The position numbers and the translations under genes are program-made. The notes below the pieces were generated by a model, which was given only the letters and a program-made list of their open reading frames with translations, searched no databases and was not told the DNA's origin. Shown one piece after another: positions 41,007 to 49,140 of a DNA stretch of 64,000 nt. Position 1 is the stretch's first letter. Each line of letters opens with the position of its first letter. The stretch is from Marinobacter sp. LQ44 (GTDB lineage: Bacteria > Pseudomonadota > Gammaproteobacteria > Pseudomonadales > Oleiphilaceae). The DNA is taken from assembly GCF_001447155.2 (NCBI RefSeq), contig NZ_CP014754.1, positions 620,001 through 684,000 of the forward strand. Reading direction: 5' to 3'.

Positions 41007-41762
41007 TTACTCCGAAATCTCAGTGTCCGTCAACTTTGCTTGCCGTTTTCGCATGGATTCGCCTCGGAGATTGATCTTGTAGGCGTTATGAACGAGCCGG
41101 TCCAGGATGGCGTCGGCCAGAGTGGCGTCACCGATTACACCATGCCATTCCTCGATGGGTAATTGGCTCGTGGCGATGGTGGAGCGCCTGCCATGCCGGT
41201 CTTCCAGTACCTCCAGCAAGTCTCGCCGATTTTCGGCGCTCAGCTTCATCAGTCCCCAGTCATCCAGGATCAGGACGTCGACTTTGGCCAGGTTGGTCAG
41301 GAGTTTGGCGTACTGGCCATCGCCCTTGGCAATGGTCAGCTCCCGTAGCAGCCGGGTCAGGCGCACATACTGTGCGGTGTAGCCTTCCCGGCAGGCCCTG
41401 TGTGCCAAGGCACAGGCCAACCAGGTTTTGCCAACCCCGGTGGGACCGGTGATGAGCACGTTCAGGTGCTCTTTTACCCATTGGCAGCCGGCCAGTGACT
41501 GCACCAGCCCTTTATCCAGGCCCCGTGAGTTCCGGTAATCGATGTCTTCGAGGATGGCATTGTGCCGCAGCCTGGCACGGCGCAACCGGCTGGTCATGCG
41601 CCGGTTATCTCGCTCGGTCATTTCCCGGTCCACGAGTAGCCCGAGGCGCTCCTCGAAGCTCAGATCGGTGATGTCGGGGGTGGCTGACTGATCCGCCAGG
41701 GCGGCGGCCATGCCGGTCAGCTTGAGGGCGTGGAGCTTATCCAGTGTGGGATGTTTTAGCAT
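41007..41762 (-). CDS. istB: IS21-family helper ATPase IstB
   Basis: A 251-residue AAA+ protein related to DnaC. The start MLKHPTLDKLHALKLTGMA, Walker A GPTGVGKTW, Walker B VLILDDWG and sensor SQLPIEEW are present. It promotes transposition and selects target DNA together with IstA. The ATG at 41762 has GAAGGAA upstream and lies 11 bases after the istA stop, the normal istA-istB order. Confidence 0.94.
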   Translation of the reverse strand: MLKHPTLDKLHALKLTGMAAALADQSATPDITDLSFEERLGLLVDREMTERDNRRMTSRLRRARLRHNAILEDIDYRNSRGLDKGLVQSLAGCQWVKEHLNVLITGPTGVGKTWLACALAHRACREGYTAQYVRLTRLLRELTIAKGDGQYAKLLTNLAKVDVLILDDWGLMKLSAENRRDLLEVLEDRHGRRSTIATSQLPIEEWHGVIGDATLADAILDRLVHNAYKINLRGESMRKRQAKLTDTEISE

Positions 41763-41773
41763 GTCAGATTCCT

Positions 41774-42678
41774 TCAGTGGTAGTAGGCAGGGCCGCGGAT
41801 GTTGTCGTGTGTGTCGGGCAAGGCCAGTTCCTGTTGTTCTTCCAGAGGCTGCTGATCCAGACGGTGTTTGAGGATGGATTCGATGCTCTTGTAACGGCAA
41901 CTGCCCAGCATCAGGGCACGCTGGCAGGCGGCTTCCAGCCGCGACTCACCGTAGCTCTGCCCCAGCCGTAGTATGCCCAGACAGGAGCGATAGGCCTGTT
42001 GCGGGTGCTTGCGGGCTCCGAGGGCCGTGCGGATGAGCTTCTCGGTAGCCGGGCCGGTCTTGGCCGCCCAGGCGATCAGACGTTCTGGTGACCAGTCACC
42101 AGCGTGGCGATGAGACTCAGGCATGTGAGCGGCGATGGTGGTGTGTCGTCCCTTCTGGTCGGAGCGCCGGTGACTGGCGATCCGGTTGCCCCGGTAAAAG
42201 CATTCGATGGTGTTGTGGGTAATCCGGACTTCTACCTCTTTCTTGATCAGGGTGTAGGGCACCGAGTAGTAATGTCCGTCGATGGCCACATGGTAGTCGA
42301 TGTGCACCCGGGCCTTCTTCCACTCCGCGTAAACATACGGCTCTGCGGGCAATGGCTGTAGAACGGGTTTATCCAACTGCTCGAAGTGGTCGCGCCGACA
42401 GCCGGGCAACTTGCGGAAGGGCCGGCTGTTGAGTCGCTCCAGCAGCTCGCGGATGGTGGCGTTGAGTTGCCCCAGTGAGAAGTGCTGACGATGGCGCAAC
42501 GCCGCCAGGATCCAGCGTTCGACGATCAGTACTCCACCTTCCACCTTGGCCTTGTCGCGGGGCTTACGGGCCCGTGTGGGGACAACGGCCACGCCATAAT
42601 GGGCGGCCATGTCCTGATAGGTTGGATTTAGATCCGGCTCGTAGCGGTGAGCCTTGGTAACGCCGGAGCGGAGGTTGT
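41774..42678 (-). pseudogene. istA: IstA transposase, 3' part (split by RIT)
   Basis: The C-terminal part of IstA, resuming at [25 protein letters not shown] and continuing with [19 protein letters not shown], which has the final Glu of the DDE triad, then the C-terminal domain ending [13 protein letters not shown]. Joining it with 46199-46835 after removing the insertion gives an uninterrupted frame of 513 residues, with VVPDN restored at the second catalytic Asp. The insertion therefore falls exactly at an active-site codon. Confidence 0.9.
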
Positions 42679-42682
42679 CCGG

Positions 42683-42743
42683 ATTATGTTCCCTATCCCA
42701 TTATGTTTCGTTCACTTTGGAAGACCTTGAAACCATAGGGAGG
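42683..42743 (+). repeat. RIT left terminal inverted repeat
   Basis: 61 bases starting ATTATGTTCCCTATCCCATT and ending CCATAGGGAGG. Contains two ATTATG words in tandem. Confidence 0.85.
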
Positions 42744-42769
42744 CCCCCTTGCACTGGGGCACATAACGA

Positions 42770-43786
42770 TCACAGGGATTCCAGCCATTGCAGCAGCTCG
42801 GAATTGGATCGCCATACTGGCTTTCGGTGGGACTCCGCCGGAGAATCCCAAATAGGCTCACAGGTGCGGAGCGCGTCCACTTTCATTCGGAGGGTGATCT
42901 CGGCGTATCGGTTGGTGGTCTCCAAACTGACGTGTCCAAGCCAGGCGCGGATGACGTTGACCTCGACACCTGCTTCAAGCAAATGCACGGCCGTCGTGTG
43001 GCGTAAGACATGGGGTGAGATGTGCCGCACTGTGCCATCTGCGCTTTTCTTCACCACCTTGACGGTATGACGCCGCACGATCTTGTAGATACCAAATCTG
43101 GTCAGCGGCGCACTGTTGCGGGCTAGGAAGACAGCGTCATTGGAGTGGCGTCGTTGCCGATTTTGCTCCAGTAAGTCCTGCATCAGACCCGCCGTTCGCG
43201 TCCACAAAGGACAGGTACGCCATTTGTCACCTTTACCATGCAGCCGTACTCGGGGCTCAGAACCGAGTTCCAGGTGCGTTGCGCGCAGATCCGCTACCTC
43301 CTGTACGCGTGCTCCGGTGTTATAAAGGAAGCGAAGCAAGGCTTGGTCGCGCAGAGCCTGAGGGTGGTCGGTGGGCAAGGCAGCGAACAGAGCATTAATC
43401 TCGTCGCGTTCGAGATACAGAGTCTCGCCCGGTTGCCAGCGTTTGACGGGAATGGAAGCAATTTGCTGTGCTTCCCCGAGCACGCAGGGCTCACGGCCGG
43501 CAAGATACTCGAAGAAGGTATGCAGCGCCGCCAGGCGCTGGTTTCGGGTTCTAACCCCATTACCACGTTCCTGTTCAAGGTGTTGCAAAAAATGGCGCAC
43601 TCGCTCGCCAGTGAGATCAGCCAGTTCCAAGCGGGTGATCCGGCAATGCTTATCCTTTGCAGCGAATTGCAAGAACAGGCGCAGGCTCTCCTTATAACTT
43701 CGGATACTGGCCGGGCGCAGCCCCCGTTGGCATTTAAGGTGATCCTCTACGAAGGCAAAGACGAGACGCCCCAATTGATCCGTCAT
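42770..43786 (-). CDS. RIT recombinase C (tyrosine recombinase)
   Basis: A 338-residue phage-integrase-fold protein, third in the trio. Catalytic set: Arg in NTGARVQEVADL, HVLRHTTAVHLL (His-x-x-Arg-His), GHVSLETTNRY with the nucleophilic Tyr. The N-terminal SAM-like DNA-binding domain covers about residues 1-100. Its ATG overlaps the stop of the preceding recombinase (ATGA). Confidence 0.92.
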   Translation of the reverse strand: MTDQLGRLVFAFVEDHLKCQRGLRPASIRSYKESLRLFLQFAAKDKHCRITRLELADLTGERVRHFLQHLEQERGNGVRTRNQRLAALHTFFEYLAGREPCVLGEAQQIASIPVKRWQPGETLYLERDEINALFAALPTDHPQALRDQALLRFLYNTGARVQEVADLRATHLELGSEPRVRLHGKGDKWRTCPLWTRTAGLMQDLLEQNRQRRHSNDAVFLARNSAPLTRFGIYKIVRRHTVKVVKKSADGTVRHISPHVLRHTTAVHLLEAGVEVNVIRAWLGHVSLETTNRYAEITLRMKVDALRTCEPIWDSPAESHRKPVWRSNSELLQWLESL

Positions 43787-44772
43787 GATAGCTCCTCCTC
43801 TCTGCGGGGATCGGCGAATCGCTCGAACCGTTGGCTCGCCTCCCGGAGCAGTGCTTCGGTGATGGTCAGATACCAGGCAGTCGATGCCGGGTCGGCATGG
43901 CCCATGAAGGTTGATAGATGAAAGAGCCGTTGATTGGGATCCACGCCGGTGCGATACCAGCGGAGCAGAGTTGCGACCGCGAAGGAATGGCGCAGGCAGT
44001 GCAGATGAGGTTGGCGTACGCCAGGTGGCACGTACGGATCCATCTTCAGTATCAAGTGGTGAAATGTCTGACTGACCGTCTCAATACGCATTGGCTTGCG
44101 CTCTGGGAAAAAGCTGAAAGAAAATACCGGATCATCCGGCTGCCATGGCCCATACCGATCAACGCCAAACTGTAGATAGACAGCGATCTGTTGCGCCATG
44201 CGCGGGCCAAAGGGGACCAAACGCGTCTTGCCAAACTTGCTCTTGTCGATCACCAGAAGGCTGCGCTGGCAATCGACGTCGCGATACCGAAGATGCACAA
44301 TCTCGCCGACACGCAGGCCCAAACCGTACATCAGCGAGAAGATTGTTCGGTAGACCATGCCACGACAGGGTGCCCGGGAATTGTCCGGAAGCTGTGACGC
44401 CAACGTCAGGATGTCTTCCACCTGAGCCGGTTCGAACAGGAAGGGTTTAAGCTGGGAAGTCACCGGCTGAGGGTGAGCACGAACCGGAGAATGCGCTAGC
44501 CGCTCCTGGGCCACCTGCCAGGCAAAAAAGCAGCGGAGCACCCCCAAGAGGTGGTTATAGCTGCGTGGGCGAGTGCGTGGCCGCGAAGCGAGAAAGGCCT
44601 CAATCAACGCCGGTTGCACTAACGCCGCATCACTCACCCGTTCCTCGACCAAAAAGCGATCGAATAATTGCAAGGCGAGCTCTTCAGTATCAAATTTTCG
44701 GCCCAGCGCGCGCTTGTAACTCAAGTAAGCCGAAAAATCCTTGCCCAGTACGCTGTGGAAGGAGGCGGTCAT
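43783..44772 (-). CDS. RIT recombinase B (tyrosine recombinase)
   Basis: A 329-residue tyrosine recombinase. Catalytic residues appear in YGLGLRVGEIVHL, HCLRHSFAVATLL and GHADPASTAWY. The start is ATG 44772, overlapping the stop of recombinase A as ATGA; a longer reading to 44922 lies inside gene A. All three genes are coupled and probably made in equal amounts. Confidence 0.92.
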   Translation of the reverse strand: MTASFHSVLGKDFSAYLSYKRALGRKFDTEELALQLFDRFLVEERVSDAALVQPALIEAFLASRPRTRPRSYNHLLGVLRCFFAWQVAQERLAHSPVRAHPQPVTSQLKPFLFEPAQVEDILTLASQLPDNSRAPCRGMVYRTIFSLMYGLGLRVGEIVHLRYRDVDCQRSLLVIDKSKFGKTRLVPFGPRMAQQIAVYLQFGVDRYGPWQPDDPVFSFSFFPERKPMRIETVSQTFHHLILKMDPYVPPGVRQPHLHCLRHSFAVATLLRWYRTGVDPNQRLFHLSTFMGHADPASTAWYLTITEALLREASQRFERFADPRREEELS

Positions 44773-46031
44773 GGCAGCACCTCCTCGTGGCCCAGCGCCA
44801 CCATGCGCAGGGTTTCCACGTCCACCTTGGTATAGATGCGGGTGGAACTTGGCGATGCATGACCAACGTAATCGCCGATGACCTTGAAGTTGAACTCGGC
44901 ATCGACCAATCGCTGTACGCAAGTGTGGCGCAAGGTGTGCGAACCTGGGCGACGGACATTAATACCCGCTTTGCGCAGGTAGTGCGTCGCGCGGCTGGAC
45001 ACAGTAACCGCCGTCACAGGTCGGACGGGCGCCAGAACCCGGAAAAACAGCCTTCGCTCCTCGACGTGTGGGCGTGCATTTTTTAAGTAGTCGAGAATAG
45101 CTTCGCCTACCACTGAAGAGAGAGGGTACGCAGTGGTGTGTCCCGCCTTGCGCTGCGGCACCAACAGGCGTTCTCTCTTCCAGTCAATATTCTCCAGTGT
45201 CAATCCGGCCACCTCATGGCCGCGCAGTCCATACGTGACGAGCAAAAGTAGAATGGCATAGTCGCGCTTGCCCAGAGCACTGCGCCGATCAACAACATCT
45301 AGCATGCGCCGGACGTCGTCCCAGGAGATCGAACGCGGGAGATCGGCCAGCTGATACCGACGCGGGGACTCTACGGTAGCGCCGAGATCGCGATTGATCA
45401 GCTGCTCGCGGTACAGGTAGCGCAGGAAGACTCGCAAGGAGCTGCACAGCCCCGTCATAGAATGCGGGCTCAATCGGCGACCGCTCTCCACCACAAATGC
45501 ACTGAGTATGGCTGGAGTGAGCTCGGACAAATGCAGCAGGTTGATTCGCGCCAGGTAGGCTTCCAGGTTATGCAGATAATGGCCATAGTGCCGGAGAGAC
45601 AGCTCGCGCAGGCCCCGTTCTTCACGCAGATAAACAAAGAACCCCGGTGCCTGAACCAGGAAGGGATCTTGACTGGTCCGTCTCCGACCTGTTCCGCGGA
45701 AATCGGGCAACATCAGGGACAGCAATTGCTCGATCGGTGTACGAGCATCATTAGCCACCCATCGCTTTGCCTGGTATGCGTTCTTGGCGTGAACCTTTAC
45801 CCAGTGCTTTACATAAGGCTCGACATGAGTCGGAAGCTCGCTCCACTGCGTGGCACCATGATCGCGAGCAAACTCGCCAAACTGCCTCAGGAGTGGGACT
45901 CGCCGCAAGATTACCCTGGGCCTGTATCCGTGCCCGGCTAACCACGCAACGTACTGCTCAATCGGTTCCGCGATCCAGGAAGCGCGGATCGCATCGATGG
46001 TATCGGGCTTAACGAAGTAATGTTCTAACAT
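44769..46031 (-). CDS. RIT recombinase A (tyrosine recombinase)
   Basis: A 420-residue tyrosine recombinase, first and longest in the trio, with an extended N-terminal domain. Catalytic residues are in TYGLRGHEVAGL, HTLRHTCVQRL and GHASPSSTRIY. GGAG precedes the ATG at 46031. All catalytic positions are kept in A, B and C, so none is an obvious inactive partner. Confidence 0.92.
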   Translation of the reverse strand: MLEHYFVKPDTIDAIRASWIAEPIEQYVAWLAGHGYRPRVILRRVPLLRQFGEFARDHGATQWSELPTHVEPYVKHWVKVHAKNAYQAKRWVANDARTPIEQLLSLMLPDFRGTGRRRTSQDPFLVQAPGFFVYLREERGLRELSLRHYGHYLHNLEAYLARINLLHLSELTPAILSAFVVESGRRLSPHSMTGLCSSLRVFLRYLYREQLINRDLGATVESPRRYQLADLPRSISWDDVRRMLDVVDRRSALGKRDYAILLLLVTYGLRGHEVAGLTLENIDWKRERLLVPQRKAGHTTAYPLSSVVGEAILDYLKNARPHVEERRLFFRVLAPVRPVTAVTVSSRATHYLRKAGINVRRPGSHTLRHTCVQRLVDAEFNFKVIGDYVGHASPSSTRIYTKVDVETLRMVALGHEEVLP

Positions 46032-46111
46032 GACAATCTCCTTTCTGGATGTAGGAAAGGAAATCATGCGCCCAAACGGCATCTGTCGTTATGTGTCCTT
46101 TTACACGGGAT

Positions 46112-46172
46112 CCTCCCTATGGATTCAAGGTCTTCCAAAGTGAACGGAACATAATGGGATAGGGAACATAAT
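46112..46172 (-). repeat. RIT right terminal inverted repeat
   Basis: The complement of 42683-42743 with two mismatches. Confidence 0.85.
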
Positions 46173-46176
46173 CCGG

Positions 46177-46198
46177 ATTATGTGTCCCGGCACATAAT
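46177..46198. repeat. 22-base palindrome between two CCGG copies, possible excision scar
   Basis: ATTATGTG-TCCCGG-CACATAAT is a palindrome with perfect 8-base arms, flanked by CCGG on both sides. Its tips resemble the RIT ends (ATTATG/CATAAT). Confidence 0.6.
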
Positions 46199-46835
46199 CC
46201 GGAACCACCAGTTCCGGCACGCCGCCCAGGAACTCGAAGGCCCGGATATGGGAGCCAATCCAGTCTGGCAGCGACTGGCTCCAGGTGGCTTCGGCATAGG
46301 TGTAGTTGGACGCGCCCATAACGGCCACAAAGACTTGCGCCTCGTGGATTTCTCCAGTGGTGCGATCAATAATGGGCACGGTCTGGCCCGCATAGTCCAC
46401 GAACAGCTTCTCACCGGCCCGATGGTCCTGGCGCATCACCAGATCCAGCTTGCCCCGCCAGGCCCGGTAGTGCTCGCAGAACCAGCTGTACTGATAGCCA
46501 TCGGGGTTGGCTTGCCGATATTCCTGCCAGAGCAGGAACAGTGTGACGTTCTTGCCCCGGAGCTCATCGTGGATCCGCTGCCAGTCCGGAATGCCTCGGG
46601 CCTGTGCCGGCAGATCCGGTGGTGGCGGGAACAGCCGTTGCTCCAGTTGGGCCTCGTCCAAGTCCGCTGGCAACGGCCAGCTCAAACCGGCCTCAGCTGT
46701 GCGGCGCAGGTATTCGCTCACGGTCGGGCGGCTGACGCCGCAGGCCGCCGCAACCTGACGATTGCTCAGCCCTCGCTCCCACTTGAGGCGAAGGACTTCT
46801 TTGATTTTACGCATGGATAACCTCTTCGCTGGCAT
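46199..46835 (-). pseudogene. istA: IstA transposase, 5' part (split by RIT)
   Basis: The N-terminal part of IstA, starting MPAKRLSMRKIKEVLRLKWE with a helix-turn-helix (LSNRQVAAACGVSRPTVSEYL) and the first DDE aspartate in KLFVDYAGQTVPI. It reaches GVPELVVPD and then continues into RIT sequence. Two in-frame ATGs, 46835 and 46814, both have GAGG-type sites. Excision of the RIT would restore the gene. Confidence 0.9.
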
Positions 46836-47002
46836 CTGGCCCTCTCCGGATGAAAAGGAGCAGAGTACCGTTAGTTATCCCGCGCCGGACGTTTTGATGG
46901 GGAAATCAGGCAGCCTGCCGGGGTGGCAGCTTTGCCGTGGAATCAGTGGCAGCTTTCGCGTGGAATGGGTGGCAGGCTTCGTCTGGAATCAGTGGCAACC
47001 TT

Positions 47003-47310
47003 GGTCTGGAATACGCAAATCCGACACCCGCGACGATTTTAGCGTTCATTGACGAAGTATCTTCTGTAGTTCTCGCCGCAGTGTATCCAGCAATAAGCGC
47101 CAGAAGGGGCAACGCCAATACACTCGCGAATTGATAAACCAAGGATGATGGAATGAGGGACAGCAAATAAAGCACGGAGGCAACCCCCGCCGTTGAAACG
47201 AAAAAGCCAGCCCCGCAAGCAGCGGGACTTTGGGGCGGATTGGGTTTCATCACTGCTTTATACAAGCCAACCAAAACTGCGCCAGACGCGGCAACGATAA
47301 TCACGTTCAT
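47003..47310 (-). pseudogene. First cassette gene, 3' end cut by IS21-type element
   Basis: About 100 codons from MNVIIVAASGAVLVGLYKAVMK through LYLLSLIPSSLVYQF, LALPLLALIAGYTAARTTED to NAKIVAGVGFAYS, with three to four hydrophobic segments; not recognised. The frame then runs into IS21-type terminal repeats, so the natural end is missing. GGGAG lies before the ATG. As the attI-proximal cassette it would be the most recently acquired one. Confidence 0.65.
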
Positions 47311-47339
47311 TCGATTAGTTACTCCCTTAACTTAAAGAT

Positions 47340-47530
47340 GCATAACAGCTAATTATACGAACACGTTCGTATATCCCGCGCTCGTATAACTCCACCCAGA
47401 ACGCGCCCCAAGTTTCATTCTTTTCCGAACAAAAACAGAAGGATAAAAGCATTTCACCACGGCTACCGCCGGAGTTATACGCCCTCTTCCGGCCACCCCA
47501 GCCCCTGCATAGGGGCGTATAACTCCACCC
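47340..47530 (-). other. attI region with repeated motifs
   Basis: On the minus strand CTGTTATGC (to 47340) is the junction of the first cassette. Upstream are TACGAACACGTTCGTA (palindrome, about 47357-47372), the motif CGTATAACTCCACCC at about 47384 and 47515, its inverse GGAGTTATACG at about 47471-47481, and a further CGAACGCGTTCGTATAAC at about 47600. The 385-base gap 47311-47695 has no gene; these repeats are likely integrase-binding sites. Exact attI edges cannot be set. Confidence 0.55.
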
Positions 47531-47635
47531 CTGAAAATCCTAGTTTCTAACCATATCAGAAGGTTACAAACATTTCCTATCCATTTTTCCGGAGTTTTGC
47601 GAACGCGTTCGTATAACTACGGCTCCAATCAGGGA

Positions 47636-47675
47636 TTGACAAATCCCTACACCAATATACTGTATATCCATACAT
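47636..47675 (+). promoter_or_regulatory. intI promoter with LexA box
   Basis: TTGACA at 47636-47641 and TACTGT at 47658-47663 are 16 bases apart. A LexA site CTGTATATCCATACAT (47660-47675) overlaps the -10; it differs from the consensus CTGT-N8-ACAG only in the last base. The intI ATG follows 20 bases later, fitting the known SOS control of integron integrases. Confidence 0.75.
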
Positions 47676-47695
47676 GCAAAGAGAGAGTTCAGGAT

Positions 47696-48682
47696 ATGGA
47701 TATCCGCATCCCTATTTCACCGCAATCTACTCGCTTTCTGGACAAGCTCAGGAACTTTATCCGGCTACGGGGTCTGGCCTATAAAACCGAGATAACCTAC
47801 GTTTTCTGGATTAAACGCTTTATCCGGTTCCATGGCCGAAAACACCCGGGAACGATGGGCACTGAGGAGGTAGAGGCATTTTTGTCACATCTGGTACTGC
47901 AGGCAAATGTCAGCGTGGCTACCCAGCGAGTCGCACTGAATGCCCTGATTTTCCTGTACCGGGAGTTTCTGGGCACACCCTTGGAAGAGCTTCAGTATGA
48001 GGCAGCCAGAAAACCCAAGAAGCTGCCCGTTGTCTTCAGTCCGGATGAGGCCCGGCGGGTCATTGCCAACCTGGAGGGCGAGTATAAACTGATCGCCATG
48101 CTACTTTACGGTTCTGGTTTACGGATAAGTGAAGCGCTTCGGCTACGGATCAAAGATATCGATTTCGGGATGCAGCAGTTAATTATCCGCGAAGGCAAAG
48201 GCGGTAAAGACAGGATCACACTGCTTCCAGACCGGCTGATTGAGCCTCTCCAGAAGCAGATCCACTCAGCCCTGCTGCAGCACAAGGTAGATATCGCCCG
48301 TGGCTGTGGCTCGGTGTATATGCCGGCTGGTCTGGCCAGAAAATACCCCAGTGCCAGTCAGGAACCAGACTGGCAGTATGTATTTCCGGCACCGGATCTT
48401 TCTATTGATCCGCGTGCTGGAATACGGCGGCGCCACCACATGCTGGACCGAACGGTACAGAAGCACTTCAAGATTGCCATTCGCGCTGCGGGCATTCACA
48501 AGCCCGCCGGGAGCCACACCTTCAGGCACAGTTTTGCTACGCGGCTTCTGGAAGCAGGCTACGATTTACGCACTATCCAGAAGCTACTCGGCCATTCCGA
48601 TGTCCGTACCACCGAAATCTACACCCATGTTGTCCGTAAAGGCGGCTTTGGTGTGCGCAGCCCGGTGGACGAGGCCTTTTAA
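47696..48682 (+). CDS. intI: Integron integrase IntI
   Basis: A 328-residue tyrosine recombinase. Catalytic residues are Arg143 ([10 protein letters not shown]), His274-x-x-Arg277-His278 ([12 protein letters not shown]), His300 ([11 protein letters not shown]) and Tyr309. The IntI-specific extra patch lies at about 208-245 ([12 protein letters not shown]...[19 protein letters not shown]), which separates it from XerC/D. The ATG at 47696 is favoured because a longer frame from 47597 crosses the promoter. It is transcribed away from the cassette array, as usual. Its stop overlaps the phhB stop by four bases. Confidence 0.96.
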   Translation: MDIRIPISPQSTRFLDKLRNFIRLRGLAYKTEITYVFWIKRFIRFHGRKHPGTMGTEEVEAFLSHLVLQANVSVATQRVALNALIFLYREFLGTPLEELQYEAARKPKKLPVVFSPDEARRVIANLEGEYKLIAMLLYGSGLRISEALRLRIKDIDFGMQQLIIREGKGGKDRITLLPDRLIEPLQKQIHSALLQHKVDIARGCGSVYMPAGLARKYPSASQEPDWQYVFPAPDLSIDPRAGIRRRHHMLDRTVQKHFKIAIRAAGIHKPAGSHTFRHSFATRLLEAGYDLRTIQKLLGHSDVRTTEIYTHVVRKGGFGVRSPVDEAF

Positions 48683-49014
48683 TAAAGCTCGTCTGTTCTG
48701 GCGGCCATAATGAAATCATTTTTGTGCAAACCGCCGATTTTGTGAGTCCACCAGCGCACGGTGGCTTTGCCCCACTCCAGCAGAATCGCGGGGTGATGGT
48801 TTTCGGCTTCGGCCAGGTCCGCCACTTTGTTGGTGAAGGCTTGCGCTTCCACAAAGTTCTTGAAGGTGAAAACCCGGCGTAGCTGTTCCTCGCCGTCTAC
48901 CATCACATCTTCCCAGCCTGGGATCACGCTCAGCAGTTCCTGCTTCTCCTGGCCGGTCACTTTCGGTGCGCCTGAACGACAGGCTTCACAGGCGTGTTGG
49001 CTCAATTTTGTCAT
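48679..49014 (-). CDS. phhB: Pterin-4a-carbinolamine dehydratase
   Basis: A 111-residue PCD/DCoH enzyme that recycles the pterin cofactor of phenylalanine hydroxylase. It begins [20 protein letters not shown], has [20 protein letters not shown] and the active-site [32 protein letters not shown]. The ATG at 49014 has GGAG upstream. Compared with Pseudomonas PhhB it lacks a few C-terminal residues. No phhA is adjacent. It converges on intI with a four-base overlap of stop codons. Confidence 0.93.
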   Translation of the reverse strand: MTKLSQHACEACRSGAPKVTGQEKQELLSVIPGWEDVMVDGEEQLRRVFTFKNFVEAQAFTNKVADLAEAENHHPAILLEWGKATVRWWTHKIGGLHKNDFIMAARTDELY

Positions 49015-49107
49015 GGCTGTTTCTCCTCTCCTGGTTACTGTGTCCAGCGTGGGTGGCGTGAGCGGTTTTATCAAGTGGGTAGTTGAAATTCCGCCTTCAC
49101 AATAATA

Positions 49108-49123
49108 CTGTATATATAAACAG
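49108..49123 (+). promoter_or_regulatory. LexA (SOS) box of imuA-imuB-dnaE2
   Basis: CTGTATATATAAACAG fits CTGT-N8-ACAG perfectly and lies 17 bases before the imuA ATG. TTGAAA at 49083-49088 with TACTGT 17 bases later is a plausible overlapping promoter, the same geometry as at intI. Confidence 0.9.
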
Positions 49124-49140
49124 TATTCAGAGATTTCCCC

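Larger units (their letters stand above)
42683..46172 (-). mobile_element. RIT (recombinase-in-trio) element inside istA
   Basis: Three overlapping tyrosine-recombinase genes are bounded by 61-base terminal inverted repeats at 42683-42743 and 46112-46172 that match at 59 of 61 positions (ATTATGTTCCCTATCCCATT at the tip). CCGG flanks the element on both sides (42679-42682, 46173-46176). Beyond the right copy, a 22-base palindrome and a third CCGG follow. The layout is that of known RIT elements. It is intact and possibly active. Confidence 0.9.
40917..47002 (-). mobile_element. IS21-family element, interrupted by a RIT element
   Basis: Ends share AAGGTTGCCAC as inverted repeat. Multiple iterations of a TGCCAC...ATTCCA motif occur near each end (about three on the left at 40921-40980, about four on the right at 46918-46998), as is usual for IS21-family transposase binding sites. 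It encodes istB and a split istA. No target-site duplication is visible between the flanks, which suggests an adjacent deletion or that two different cassettes were joined. Without the RIT and its scar it would be about 2.57 kb. Confidence 0.8.

Noticed and set aside
42770..46082. Prophage or integrative conjugative element suggested by several tyrosine recombinases
   Set aside because: No structural, packaging, replication or transfer genes occur nearby. The three genes are overlapping and bounded by inverted repeats, fitting a RIT element.
46182..46820. 212-codon plus-strand frame over istA
   Set aside because: Antisense to the helix-turn-helix and first catalytic Asp of IstA, and it begins in RIT flanking DNA.
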